Shown here piece after piece: positions 28,268-36,659 of a DNA stretch of 64,000 nt. The position numbers and the translations under genes are program-made. The stretch is from Candidatus Latescibacterota bacterium. Lineage in GTDB: Bacteria > Latescibacterota > UBA2968 > UBA8231. Under the pieces are notes generated by a model. That model had not been told where the DNA came from and ran no database searches. It was given only the letters and a program-made list of their open reading frames with translations. Within the stretch, counting starts at the first letter, position 1. Every line of letters begins with the position of its first letter. Location of the stretch: contig JAJEGS010000034.1 of the NCBI GenBank assembly GCA_022819745.1, positions 124,001-188,000 of the forward strand, given 5' to 3'.

Positions 28268-28293
28268 CCAATCCGCATCGCGTATAAGACTGG

Positions 28294-28313
28294 ATTCCCG
28301 CTTGCGCGGGAAT
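28294..28313. repeat. ATTCCC-N8-GGGAAT palindrome (dRS3-like)
   Basis: ATTCCCGCTTGCGCGGGAAT. It fits the 20-base consensus of Neisseria dRS3 repeats (ATTCCC, 8 bases, GGGAAT). Similar small palindromes occur in many genomes, so homology is not implied. Confidence 0.5.
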
Positions 28314-28513
28314 GACACCAAGCGGGGCGGTAGGAAACCGCAGATAACGATAGCGGCGTAACAGCAGTTCCTAATTGACGGCACTTACCTCCATAAAAAA
28401 TCACCGATGGACTGACGGCTTTAGCCGTTCAGGGGGATAGGTGTGGCCTGAGCGCCGGGGCCTTGCGTCCCTTGAGCGAAGGCCAACAATAAGCCTTTCC
28501 TTATGCTCAGGTA

Positions 28514-28547
28514 ATGGTTGTATTTGGTATATGGTTGTATTTGGTAT
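28514..28547 (+). repeat. Perfect 17-base tandem duplication before tnpB
   Basis: ATGGTTGTATTTGGTAT twice in direct succession, ending one base before the ATG of tnpB. It may alter promoter or leader length and reads like a recent replication slip. Confidence 0.8.
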
Positions 28548-28548
28548 T

Positions 28549-29670
28549 ATGAAACGGGTTATTCAAATCAAGCTCCTTCCCACGCCGGAGCAGGCCGACG
28601 CGCTCGAAGAAACGATGCGTCGCTTCAATGCCGCCTGTAACTGGGTAGCTGAACAGGCGTTTGAGCGTCAGCTTGCCAATCGGTATGCGCTGCATAAGCT
28701 CTTTTACTACGAGGTACGCGAGACGTTTGATCTGCCAGCGGATATTGCAATCCAGACGTTTGCTCAGGTTGCCTCCTGCTACAAGCACGACAAGAGTACG
28801 CAGGTGTCGTTTCGTCCGCTGGCGGCTATTCCCTATCGCAAGGGAGCCTTTCGCTACAAAGGGCTTGAGACCTTGAACATCAAGACCGCGGATGGCGTTC
28901 GCCACGACATCCCGATGGTGATGGGGGACTACCAAGCGGCACAGTTTGGCAACGTCCGGCTGTTTGCTGAACTGGTACGGCGTAAGGATGGTCCGTTCTT
29001 TCTCATGGCGACCGTAGAGCATGAACCCGAGCCGCCGTGTGATACTGATGATTTTCTTGGCGTCGATCTCGGTATCGTCAACTTGGCTACGGACTCGGAT
29101 GGCGAACAGCACACGGGCGAGGACGTAGAGCAGGTGCGCGTCAAGAACCAGACCCATAAGCAAGCCCTGCAATCGGCGGCGGATCTTGCCAAGAACCACC
29201 GACGCCGCAAGCGCATCCGTAAGAAGCTCAAACGCATCGGCGACCGTGAGGCACGGTTTCGTCGTAACACCAATCACACGCTTTCCAAGCGACTCGTTGC
29301 GAAGGCCAAAGGCACCGGGCGCGGCATCGCCCTTGAGGATTTGAAGGGCATACGCGACCGGATACGGTTTCGCAAGCCGCAACGCAACCGCATAGGGTCT
29401 TGGGGATTTGACCAACTGAGGCAGTTTATAGCCTACAAAGCGGAGCAAGCAGGCGTCCTGCTCCAACTCGTCGATCCCAAGCATACCTCTCAGATGTGTT
29501 CTCAGTGCAAACATCTCGAGCGCGGGAATCGCTCCTCTCAATCCGAATTTCGTTGTAAGCAGTGTGGGTACTCTGCTCACGCTGATCACAACGCCGCCCG
29601 GAATATCCGGGCAAGGGCGTCCGTCAATGCGCCTAAAGTTTCACCGGCCCCCGCTCTGGCGGCTGGGTAG
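28549..29670 (+). CDS. tnpB: RNA-guided endonuclease TnpB
   Basis: 373 aa from the ATG at 28549, where MKRVIQIKLLPTPEQ is the standard TnpB start; the frame is open further upstream, through the 17-base duplication, but that part is not family-like. The RuvC-like triad is intact: Asp in GVDLGIVN (about 173), Glu in ALEDLKGI (about 262) and Asp in HADHNAARN (about 345). The zinc finger CSQCKHLE... CKQCG is complete. TnpB is a transposon-encoded, omega-RNA-guided nuclease. It looks functional; the guide RNA would span the 3' end of the gene and the right end near 29700. Confidence 0.9.
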   Translation: MKRVIQIKLLPTPEQADALEETMRRFNAACNWVAEQAFERQLANRYALHKLFYYEVRETFDLPADIAIQTFAQVASCYKHDKSTQVSFRPLAAIPYRKGAFRYKGLETLNIKTADGVRHDIPMVMGDYQAAQFGNVRLFAELVRRKDGPFFLMATVEHEPEPPCDTDDFLGVDLGIVNLATDSDGEQHTGEDVEQVRVKNQTHKQALQSAADLAKNHRRRKRIRKKLKRIGDREARFRRNTNHTLSKRLVAKAKGTGRGIALEDLKGIRDRIRFRKPQRNRIGSWGFDQLRQFIAYKAEQAGVLLQLVDPKHTSQMCSQCKHLERGNRSSQSEFRCKQCGYSAHADHNAARNIRARASVNAPKVSPAPALAAG

Positions 29671-29697
29671 GTAGGGACAAGCTGACTGATTTAGACG

Positions 29698-30561
29698 TCA
29701 GTGGTTGACCACCCCCAACCCTTCCTCCAGTTCCTCGACGCTAGCAAAAGCCACCAAAGTGCAATGCACCCCCTCGGTCGCCAGCACCCACTGTATCGCC
29801 CGCTCAGTGCGCGGCACCAGCTCACCCGGCTCGGCTAGCTCGCGCCAAGGGCCCGAGACAATCGGATAGACCAGCGGCAACTCTCCGCGAATGCCTTCCC
29901 CCCTCGGCGATAGCTCCTCGACCTTCGACTCGTCCACGGCCGCCCAGTCGGTCTGCGCCTTGTCAGCCCAACTAAGCCACTGGCCGCCCAGGGCCTTCAT
30001 AATTAGCACGCCCTTCCCAGCCCGCGCCGACGCCGCAATGCCCGGAGCCTGCCAGCGACAGACGTAGTTGTAGATGACCAAATCGGCGTCCGCCTCGGGC
30101 TCGGGCCCGCGCTCAGCGTAGGCTTGTTGATCGGCCAGCATGTGCCGAATCAAGCACAGGGCGCGCACTTTGCCTTTGGCCTTGCACTCGGCGATGCGCT
30201 CGGCCAAGCCTTCGTTTTGCAGATAGGCATAGTGGTGTACCCGCAAAATATCGATGGTCTCGCGGCGCACATTGGCGAGGTGTTTGTCGATAGTCCCCTC
30301 CACCTCAGCGGCTGCCGGCGCACCCACCTTGAGCGAGAAGAAGCGGTCGTCTCGCGGGCCTTTCAACTCGTCCGGGATGTAGACCTCGTCTCCATAACCC
30401 ATGTCGAAAAGGTTGACGCCCAACTCGGCGGCCCGCAGGTAAATCCGACGTTTCTCCTCGGGCGGCGGATGGCCGTTGACGCCCTCGTAGCGGGCCAACA
30501 GCCCACCCAAGCCGATGGTACTCAACTCCATATCCATCTGTCCAAAGCGGCGATATTCCAC
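29698..30561 (-). CDS. Aldo/keto reductase family protein
   Basis: 287 aa from a GTG start with an AGGAGG site upstream. AKR features are GLGGLLA, NLFDMGYGDEVY (Asp and Tyr), FFSLKVG (catalytic Lys) and ILRVHHY (His). The family reduces carbonyls or oxidises sugars with NAD(P). Its stop codon lies in the right-end hairpin of the TnpB element, so the last residues (VVNH) may come from the insertion. Confidence 0.82.
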   Translation of the reverse strand: MEYRRFGQMDMELSTIGLGGLLARYEGVNGHPPPEEKRRIYLRAAELGVNLFDMGYGDEVYIPDELKGPRDDRFFSLKVGAPAAAEVEGTIDKHLANVRRETIDILRVHHYAYLQNEGLAERIAECKAKGKVRALCLIRHMLADQQAYAERGPEPEADADLVIYNYVCRWQAPGIAASARAGKGVLIMKALGGQWLSWADKAQTDWAAVDESKVEELSPRGEGIRGELPLVYPIVSGPWRELAEPGELVPRTERAIQWVLATEGVHCTLVAFASVEELEEGLGVVNH

Positions 30562-30675
30562 AATAACCCTCCTTGCGTCGTTAAGAAGCGCTTACAGCTT
30601 GCTGTGCCCAATATGGCGCGTTAGCTCGCCGGACAAGATCAAAAAACCGCGCCGTCGAACACCTATCGGATGGGC

Positions 30676-30698
30676 ATTATATACTTGGCTACAATATC
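30676..30698 (+). repeat. Inverted repeat arm 1 flanking the DUF6602-like gene
   Basis: A 23-base sequence containing TATATACTTGGCTACAATAT, ending on the last base of the nuclease stop codon. An identical inverted copy is at 31743-31765; similarity extends outward with CCTATCGGAT-type words. Confidence 0.8.
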
Positions 30699-31714
30699 TA
30701 TATGTTCCTACGACCCAATATTTGTACATCGTCCCGAAGATGATCTGTTGGCGTTACGATGGGTTGAGCTTCTATCTGTTCTGGGGAGACATTGGCAAAT
30801 ACAGCCCACGTCAAGTTCGGCTCCGTCTCAGCCTTGTAGTTCAAGTAATGCTCTAACGGTATGCGTGTCGTAACTCCACCTTGGGACCTCTTCCATATCT
30901 CCTTAACTAGCTCCCCAAAAGGAGATTCCGCTCTCGCTGGATGTATTATATGGGGAAGCACGTTCTTGGCTCGTGTCGGGATGTAAGGCGTCGAATCTGC
31001 ACAGTTATGCTCCTTCTGTGGAATTGTTTGAGGAACCAACAACGTACCGTCGAGAAATGCAACTATATCTGGGCACAATACATCGTCGTTCATTTCACTT
31101 ATGTTCTGGGCGTAATGCCCCAACAATGTTGCTTTCGGGCCAGACTTGTGTGTCTTCGATGGGTCAGGCAGAGTTACAGCGATAGTAGATTTTTCCGCTA
31201 AGACGAATCCGAAAATATCGCCCTTATTGGTGCGGTCTCGATAAAAACCTAATGCGGTCGTAGACCCGGGACCGCAGTACATTCTGCCCACAGAGAGGCC
31301 ATCTTCCATCTCTTCAAAATCCCTGTGCAGCTCCTTCACTGAGCGAATTTTCTGGAAAGCGTCAACGAGTTCACTCTTACCAATGGCACTCTTGACTTCG
31401 CCCACGGCCATCACGCCTTCACATGGATAGTACGTAGTTTCAGGGCTGTTATTGATACAGAACACCGGGCACAAGTCCCTTTCGTAGAGAACAACATCCA
31501 TCTGCCGACTAGTGCCGCCTTTGGTGTCGATCACGCAACCCGAACCGACGCCAATCCCTCGCGGCAGAATCTGTTCGAGCCTATCTCTGACGGGCTGCTC
31601 CATTGCGTCCCCGACGAGTTCGGGAGTGGTCGCTTCGCGGGCGTCTCCGAACGCCCTGACCAAGTCGCACCCAATCCGCCTGATGAAATCGGCTGAATCA
31701 AAAGCAGGTTGCAT
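30698..31714 (-). CDS. DUF6602-like PD-(D/E)XK nuclease-type protein
   Basis: 338 aa. The N-terminal half resembles DUF6602: SRQMDVVLYERD supplies Asp73 and VMAVGEVKS supplies Glu106-x-Lys108, the layout of a PD-(D/E)XK nuclease core. The C-terminal half is not recognised. The gene is AT-richer than the flanks. It lies 88 bases downstream of an XRE-HTH/P-loop protein gene on the same strand and is bracketed by 23-base inverted repeats. I infer an effector nuclease of a two-gene defence-type module; the function is not shown. Confidence 0.65.
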   Translation of the reverse strand: MQPAFDSADFIRRIGCDLVRAFGDAREATTPELVGDAMEQPVRDRLEQILPRGIGVGSGCVIDTKGGTSRQMDVVLYERDLCPVFCINNSPETTYYPCEGVMAVGEVKSAIGKSELVDAFQKIRSVKELHRDFEEMEDGLSVGRMYCGPGSTTALGFYRDRTNKGDIFGFVLAEKSTIAVTLPDPSKTHKSGPKATLLGHYAQNISEMNDDVLCPDIVAFLDGTLLVPQTIPQKEHNCADSTPYIPTRAKNVLPHIIHPARAESPFGELVKEIWKRSQGGVTTRIPLEHYLNYKAETEPNLTWAVFANVSPEQIEAQPIVTPTDHLRDDVQILGRRNI

Positions 31715-31742
31715 CTATAGACCTTACTCCATGCACTTTGAG

Positions 31743-31765
31743 GATATTGTAGCCAAGTATATAAT
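31743..31765 (-). repeat. Inverted repeat arm 2 flanking the DUF6602-like gene
   Basis: Exact reverse complement of the 30676-30698 arm, in the 88-base gap upstream of the nuclease start. Read toward the gene it contains TTGGCTACAATAT, which also resembles a promoter -10 region (TACAAT). Confidence 0.8.
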
Positions 31766-31802
31766 TCCCTATCGGATACCCGGCGCACTTCTCATTTATT
31801 GG

Positions 31803-33941
31803 TTACTTCTCATTTAGCGGCTCTTCATTAGCAAGATGCAATAATGGTGCAATGACCTCTCGCTTCCATAGGCGATGGATCCCTTCTTCTAGTTTTTCTT
31901 TTAGGTCTGTCTCTTGTCTAAACCAAACCCCAAGGTGCGTTGCGACGCGGGAATTGAAACCTGGCCCTTTACCCCATTCATCTATACAATCCTTCCAGAC
32001 TGATGCTTGCACAAGATGCTTCCGATATACTTCAATACCCCAATGTTGAACAGCGCTAAGAAATTCCCTTTTAGATTCAGCGGCACTTGCGGCAATCTGA
32101 TCAATTGAACGTGCTGCCAACGCCAGATCGGGATCTGCCTTCAGTGCTTTGAGGTGATCTTCTAGGCTATTAAACCAGCGTTCGCTCCGCAGGTAAGCAT
32201 CTTGTGCTGCGCCGACACCAATGAAATGGATGATATTCAATCCAGTATATTCACCACCTCGGCGTGTCGATGCCCACAGCATTGACGCATAGCGTACAGC
32301 CTTGACTCTTTCGATAGCTGCTTCATAGGGCAGTTTTTCGCGTTCTCCTAGGTCTTTATTACCTACAAAAAAGCTGTTCAGCCGCTTGGCTACCTCCTCA
32401 ATTGCCGCATTGATGGCCTGTTCTTCATGATTCTTGATTATGTCCTGTACAGCCTTACCTAGATCAGATAGACTCTCCGCGACCGTCTTCCTCATCCGGT
32501 GAAGCTGACAAAGTAGCTGAGATCGTGTTTGCTCGGGAGAGTCTGTCTCAACATTGTAGAAGATGATTGGAATCCCAGAGAGACCCCTATCTTCTATATC
32601 CATATCTACCTGCATTTCCTTTAACTCATATCCCTCGTCATCGGACAGGGCTTGCTCTCCCGCGTCGTTTTTCACCTCAAGTGCCTCCCCAGCACGAGGA
32701 AGTGCAAGTATAGAAACCTTCCCTGTATCTACGGGTTCGGCAAAGGTCTCTTGCATATGCTTGAGTAGTGATTGTGCGGTTGCTCCAGGTGCATCGTTAA
32801 AGCGCGAGCAGAGTACCACGGCTGTTCTAGGATCCTTTAGACGACGATCAAGGTCTTCTCGAATTGATACATCGTCGACTCCCTTGGTATCAATCACCGT
32901 AATTTCCAATTCTCCGAAATTTTTCCCAAAGTTTGGTATGAGCAGATCAATACTTTTTGGAAGAGATACATCTTCCAATCGACCGTTATTGACAGCCTTG
33001 AAAGTCTCTGTGATCCATTCTATCGGATCCTTTTGAGTTGACTTATCATACCACAACTCCCTTTGAGTCCGGTTTTCTAACGCTATACATTTGAGAAGAC
33101 GAGCTCTAAACTCGTCTTCGTTAGAGCACGTATCTATAAGGTCGTGGATGGGATCATGGTAGACCCGTTTCCCTTCGATGATCTTACTCGACCGGAGGAG
33201 GCCGGACATATTGCGTATTGCACGTTCCAGCTCTCGACTAACCATACCCCTTTCTTCGCCTTGGTGATTGCCGGAGTAGGTTGACCACTTGGCGGTACAA
33301 AAATCCGCTACAATATGAAGTAGTTCGTTGTTGCTCATCGGCAATAAAGAAAGGCCAAATTCAGGACCAGTCTTCACGTGAACTTCGCAGATGGTCGTTC
33401 TGCCTGCACCGGTTTCTAGGATCGGTCGGTCGGTCGGTCGGGCCTTTACTGATGGCGATAACAATAGGTCAAAAACGAAGCTGATTGCAGTGGATTTGCC
33501 GACTCCTATATCACCTATAAAGGCAACATTGTGATCTAAAAGACCAAGGAAGTGGGCCTTACTTAACAACGATCTCTTATGCCCCTCGATTAGTCGGCGA
33601 AGTGGCCAAGGGTGTTCACTATCACTTAGAAATTCGTCGATTCCTTCAAGAATATCTTCAGTGATTTCGAGAGACGCACGTTCAGGATTCCAGAACGAGG
33701 GCGGCTTAATATGCTTCCACTCTCGGGCTATGTATTCTTTATACGCTTGGGCCTCTGTCGAGCCGAGGGCTGCAAGTGCATCTAGTACGCGGTCTCTATC
33801 GGTGGGGGTTAGTATCTCACCCTTTTCAATGCGAGACACTCGGCTCTGGTCTATCCCCGATTCTGCTGCGACTTGGGCTTGAGTGACATCTGCTTCTATG
33901 CGTAGACGCGCAATTGCGGCGGCATGATAAAAAAAAGACAT
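31803..33941 (-). CDS. XRE-HTH/P-loop NTPase (GTPase-like) protein
   Basis: 712 aa starting MSFFYHAAAI; an AGGAGG site 9 bases upstream decides this start over one at 33998. Residues about 8-60 are an XRE helix-turn-helix (TQAQVAAESGIDQSRVSRIE). A P-loop NTPase follows with Walker A GDIGVGKST (143-151), TT at 182-183 and DTKG at 351-354, a dynamin-like or septation-type GTPase pattern. The last 300 residues are helical. A sensor or switch fused to a DNA-binding domain next to a nuclease gene suggests a self-regulated defence module. AT-rich, so probably acquired. Confidence 0.75.
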   Translation of the reverse strand: MSFFYHAAAIARLRIEADVTQAQVAAESGIDQSRVSRIEKGEILTPTDRDRVLDALAALGSTEAQAYKEYIAREWKHIKPPSFWNPERASLEITEDILEGIDEFLSDSEHPWPLRRLIEGHKRSLLSKAHFLGLLDHNVAFIGDIGVGKSTAISFVFDLLLSPSVKARPTDRPILETGAGRTTICEVHVKTGPEFGLSLLPMSNNELLHIVADFCTAKWSTYSGNHQGEERGMVSRELERAIRNMSGLLRSSKIIEGKRVYHDPIHDLIDTCSNEDEFRARLLKCIALENRTQRELWYDKSTQKDPIEWITETFKAVNNGRLEDVSLPKSIDLLIPNFGKNFGELEITVIDTKGVDDVSIREDLDRRLKDPRTAVVLCSRFNDAPGATAQSLLKHMQETFAEPVDTGKVSILALPRAGEALEVKNDAGEQALSDDEGYELKEMQVDMDIEDRGLSGIPIIFYNVETDSPEQTRSQLLCQLHRMRKTVAESLSDLGKAVQDIIKNHEEQAINAAIEEVAKRLNSFFVGNKDLGEREKLPYEAAIERVKAVRYASMLWASTRRGGEYTGLNIIHFIGVGAAQDAYLRSERWFNSLEDHLKALKADPDLALAARSIDQIAASAAESKREFLSAVQHWGIEVYRKHLVQASVWKDCIDEWGKGPGFNSRVATHLGVWFRQETDLKEKLEEGIHRLWKREVIAPLLHLANEEPLNEK

Positions 33942-34039
33942 AATTAGGAGCCTCCTTAGCTGTTTAATGAATATTTGCTGCATATATGCTATCGACAATT
34001 TTCATATTATAAAACATAATTGAGATAACGTCAAGACAT

Positions 34040-34060
34040 AAAAGAAGGAGGTTTCCTTCT
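34040..34060 (-). terminator. Rho-independent terminator for the small minus-strand ORF
   Basis: On the minus strand AGAAGGA-AACC-TCCTTCT, a perfect 7-bp stem, is followed by TTTAT. It lies 36 bases downstream of the 82-aa frame and supports that frame as a real gene. Confidence 0.5.
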
Positions 34061-34095
34061 CCGCCGTTTGTTCGCCTTGAGGCGAGACTACTTAT

Positions 34096-34344
34096 TCATA
34101 GGCCATTTCTGTGTGTTTTAGGCGTATTTCTACTATCTTTAAACACATAAGTCTTTAATTTATTGTAATTTACGAATTTTATAACCAGCGTATTTAATTC
34201 TTCGTTTATCAGCGGCTTATAAAAACTTTCCGAAGTATTATCTAGAAAACTGAGAGCAGCAGTATTTAAATGGATTGACAGATCCTCGGACGAGGCTCTG
34301 ATTCTTATGAAATCCCAGCGCACTTTATAGCGAAAACCCTGCAC
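34096..34344 (-). CDS. Small hypothetical protein
   Basis: 82 aa from a GTG start, AT-rich like the adjacent NTPase gene. No domain or signal is recognised. A terminator-like hairpin follows its stop. It lies upstream of, and on the same strand as, the NTPase/nuclease pair and could be a third component or regulator. The start is uncertain, and the frame could be spurious. Confidence 0.35.
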   Translation of the reverse strand: MQGFRYKVRWDFIRIRASSEDLSIHLNTAALSFLDNTSESFYKPLINEELNTLVIKFVNYNKLKTYVFKDSRNTPKTHRNGL

Positions 34345-34452
34345 GGCATTGAAGTAGCTGAAAAGACTGCTTCAATACTCTATGTAGCGCTCGGTCCAAC
34401 ATATTCAACGGTCCCCAAGGACCGGAACCGCATATCATCAAGGGAGAATGCA

Positions 34453-35049
34453 GTGACCGCCAAAGTCCTCATCATCGTCGGCGATGCCACCGAAACCGTC
34501 GATACGCTCTATCCCTACCTGCGCGTCCAAGAAGAGGGATTCGCGCCCGTGGTGGCCGGGCCGGAAGCCCGCCGCTATAACATGGTCCTGCACGAGGTTC
34601 CGGCCGAAGGTTGGGACATCACCCGCGAATTCGAGGGCTATACCATCCAAGCGGACATCGCCTTCCGCCACGTCGTGCCAGAAGAATACGTCGGAATCTT
34701 TTTCTCCGGAGGGCGCGCCCCCGAATACATCCGCGACGACCCGGACCTAATTCGCATAACCCGCTACTTTTTTGACCATGACAAGCCCATAGGCTGCGTC
34801 TGCCATGGAGTCGAAATCCCCGCCCGCGCCGGTTGCGTCCAAGGGCGGCGCATGGCCACTGTGCCCAAGTGCCAATTCGACCTCGAAGTCTGCGGCGGCA
34901 CCTTTATCGACGCGCCCTGCGTCGTTGATGGCAACCTCATCAGCGGCCGCACTTGGCACGACCACGGGCACTACATGAAACACTGGATCAACTTGCTCAT
35001 CGCCGAGCGCGAGCGCATGGGCGCACAACAGGAGGCCGTCACCGCGTGA
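34453..35049 (+). CDS. DJ-1/PfpI-family protein
   Basis: 198 aa from a GTG start with an AGGGAG site. It has a class I glutamine amidotransferase-like fold, the nucleophile-elbow Cys in GCVCHGVEIPA and the downstream TWHDHGHYMKHW. Members include glyoxalases, chaperone-like deglycases and proteases. The stop overlaps the next GTG by 4 bases (GTGA), so it is coupled to a sugar isomerase-like enzyme, favouring a small-molecule role over proteolysis. Confidence 0.8.
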   Translation: MTAKVLIIVGDATETVDTLYPYLRVQEEGFAPVVAGPEARRYNMVLHEVPAEGWDITREFEGYTIQADIAFRHVVPEEYVGIFFSGGRAPEYIRDDPDLIRITRYFFDHDKPIGCVCHGVEIPARAGCVQGRRMATVPKCQFDLEVCGGTFIDAPCVVDGNLISGRTWHDHGHYMKHWINLLIAERERMGAQQEAVTA

Positions 35050-35873
35050 AACTTTACTACAGCACCTATGGCATGAAGCAACTCGACGTCTTCGAAGCCC
35101 TGCCGCGCCTCGCCGACATGGGCTACGAGGGCATGGAAATCGCCGTCACCCCCGGCTGGCCGACCGAGCCAGCCAACATGGACGCGGCCGCGCGCAAAAG
35201 ACTCGCCGACCTCTTCCGCCAACTCGGCTTCCCCACACCAGTGCTAATGGCCCTGCTCTCGCCCTGCGTCGAAGGCGAGGGCCGCGCCGCCGCACTCGCG
35301 CAGTTTAGAGCGACCTTTGAACTGAGCCGCGCGCTCCGGCTCGACGACCGCCCAATGGTCGTCAGCACCACTCTCGGCGGCAAACCTGCCTGGGAGACCG
35401 GCAAAGAGCGCATCGTCGAGCTGGTACTCGAACTAGGCGACATGGCCGCCGAATACGACGTCATCGTCGCCATCGAGCCACATGCCGGCGACGACTTTGA
35501 GACGCCGGAAAAGGCCGCTTGGCTCATGCAGCAAACCAATCACCCGCACCTCGGCCTCAACTTCGACTACAGCCACTTCTGGGTGGAGGGCATCGACTTG
35601 CAGCACTCGATTGACCTCAATCTCCAGTACTCAGTCCACAATCACATCAAGGACGGCTATCTCGACGAGGAGGGGCGGGTCCGCTATCTCCTGCCCGGCA
35701 GCGGCAAGCTGGACATGAAGGCTTACTACAAGGCCATACAAGACGCTGGCTGGGACCAGTATATCTGCCCAGAAGTCACTGGCCAGATCTGGAACGCAAC
35801 TGGGTACGACGCCTGGAGTACAGCGCAGTTTTGCTACGACGTGCTGGCTGCGGCGCGGCGGGCATCGAGCTAG
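35046..35873 (+). CDS. Sugar phosphate isomerase/epimerase-like TIM-barrel protein
   Basis: 275 aa starting at the GTG 35046, which reads VKLYYSTYGM. It is an AP endonuclease-2 / xylose isomerase-like barrel: MGYEGMEIAV, VIVAIEPHAGD, LGLNFDYSHFW, VHNHIKDG and CPEVTGQIW supply the Glu, Asp and His ligands of the metal site. It is coupled to the DJ-1-like gene. The sugar substrate is unknown. Confidence 0.82.
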   Translation: MKLYYSTYGMKQLDVFEALPRLADMGYEGMEIAVTPGWPTEPANMDAAARKRLADLFRQLGFPTPVLMALLSPCVEGEGRAAALAQFRATFELSRALRLDDRPMVVSTTLGGKPAWETGKERIVELVLELGDMAAEYDVIVAIEPHAGDDFETPEKAAWLMQQTNHPHLGLNFDYSHFWVEGIDLQHSIDLNLQYSVHNHIKDGYLDEEGRVRYLLPGSGKLDMKAYYKAIQDAGWDQYICPEVTGQIWNATGYDAWSTAQFCYDVLAAARRASS

Positions 35874-35892
35874 GAGCTACGGGAAGGAAATC

Positions 35893-36438
35893 ATGATCCG
35901 AATATTGTCATTTGTCCTAGTTGCGATAGGGCTGCTCGGCGGAGTAGAAAAAGCAGACGCCGCCGCAAGGGATGTAGTAGATCGAGAGACGCTGAAGAAT
36001 TTCGTGCTGGAAGCGAAGAGTCTGCTGGAGTCTGCGCAAGACGAGGCGGAACGGACGGCCATTTTGGAGACCTTCAGGACCGACGAAGAATGGCGACATG
36101 GGCCGATTTATATCTTCATCGTCGATTTTGAGGGCACCAACTTCTTTCACGCGACCATCCCCTCGCACGAAGGCACCAATAATATCGACCAAGAAGACAG
36201 CAATGGCGTTAAGATCGTACATCAGGCTGTCGCGGCGGCACAAGCCGGAGGCGGCTTTGTGGAATACCTCTGGGATAGCCCAGCGATCGAAGGCGAAGAC
36301 GAGTCCCCCAAGGTAAGCTACGTGGCTCCCATCGAGCTTGATGGTGCATCCTATTACATTGGCGCTGGATTGTATCCTACTGCAGAGCAGACGAATGTCG
36401 CGCCCATTTCGTGGGGTAGCTTGAAAGAGCAGGTGTAA
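35893..36438 (+). CDS. Secreted single-Cache-domain protein
   Basis: 181 aa with a signal peptide (about 1-23, cleavage near ADA). The rest is a stand-alone Cache (sCache_2-like) sensor fold: IVDFEGTNFFHA, GGGFVEYLWDSP and KVSYVAPIELDGASYYIGAGLY. Normally this domain is fused to a chemoreceptor or kinase; here there is no membrane anchor or output domain, so it may act as a periplasmic ligand-binding partner. It starts 20 bases after the isomerase-like gene. Confidence 0.78.
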   Translation: MIRILSFVLVAIGLLGGVEKADAAARDVVDRETLKNFVLEAKSLLESAQDEAERTAILETFRTDEEWRHGPIYIFIVDFEGTNFFHATIPSHEGTNNIDQEDSNGVKIVHQAVAAAQAGGGFVEYLWDSPAIEGEDESPKVSYVAPIELDGASYYIGAGLYPTAEQTNVAPISWGSLKEQV

Positions 36439-36659
36439 ACCTTGACGCCCCGCGAGGCGAAGGCCATCTCTTGTTGGTGGTGGATCCCCGGTCCGGTCGA
36501 TACTCCCCATAATATTTTTAGTACCTAATAATCGTTTTGACCTCATAGCCTAGCATAGCGATGTGACGGCCTCCTAGCTTATTTAGCACTCCTTGCGCGA
36601 GTTTATCGAACATCGTATACAGATGGTCAAGCACGCGAACTGAGAGGACGAAGGGGTCC

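Larger units (their letters stand above)
28179..28548. other. Repeat-rich intergenic region leading into the TnpB element
   Basis: 370 bases without a gene. In order: an R2 palindrome (28240-28267), an ATTCCC-N8-GGGAAT palindrome (28294-28313), the left-end hairpin of the TnpB element (28412-28432) and a perfect 17-base tandem duplication (28514-28547) immediately before the tnpB start. Confidence 0.7.
28412..29701 (+). mobile_element. IS1341-type (solo TnpB) IS200/IS605 element
   Basis: The tnpB gene is bracketed by a left hairpin CTGACGGC-TTTA-GCCGTTCAG (28412-28432) and a right CTGAC/GTCAG hairpin (29682-29701) followed by TTGAC. No tnpA is present, so it would depend on a transposase in trans. 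The right end overlaps the stop codon of the convergent aldo/keto reductase. The exact ends are inferred from hairpins, not from an empty site. Confidence 0.6.

Noticed and set aside
28441..28548. N-terminal extension of TnpB
   Set aside because: The extension reads through the tandem duplication and left-end DNA; the family start is the ATG at 28549.
33942..33998. Longer start for the XRE/NTPase protein
   Set aside because: The XRE domain and the AGGAGG site both point to 33941.
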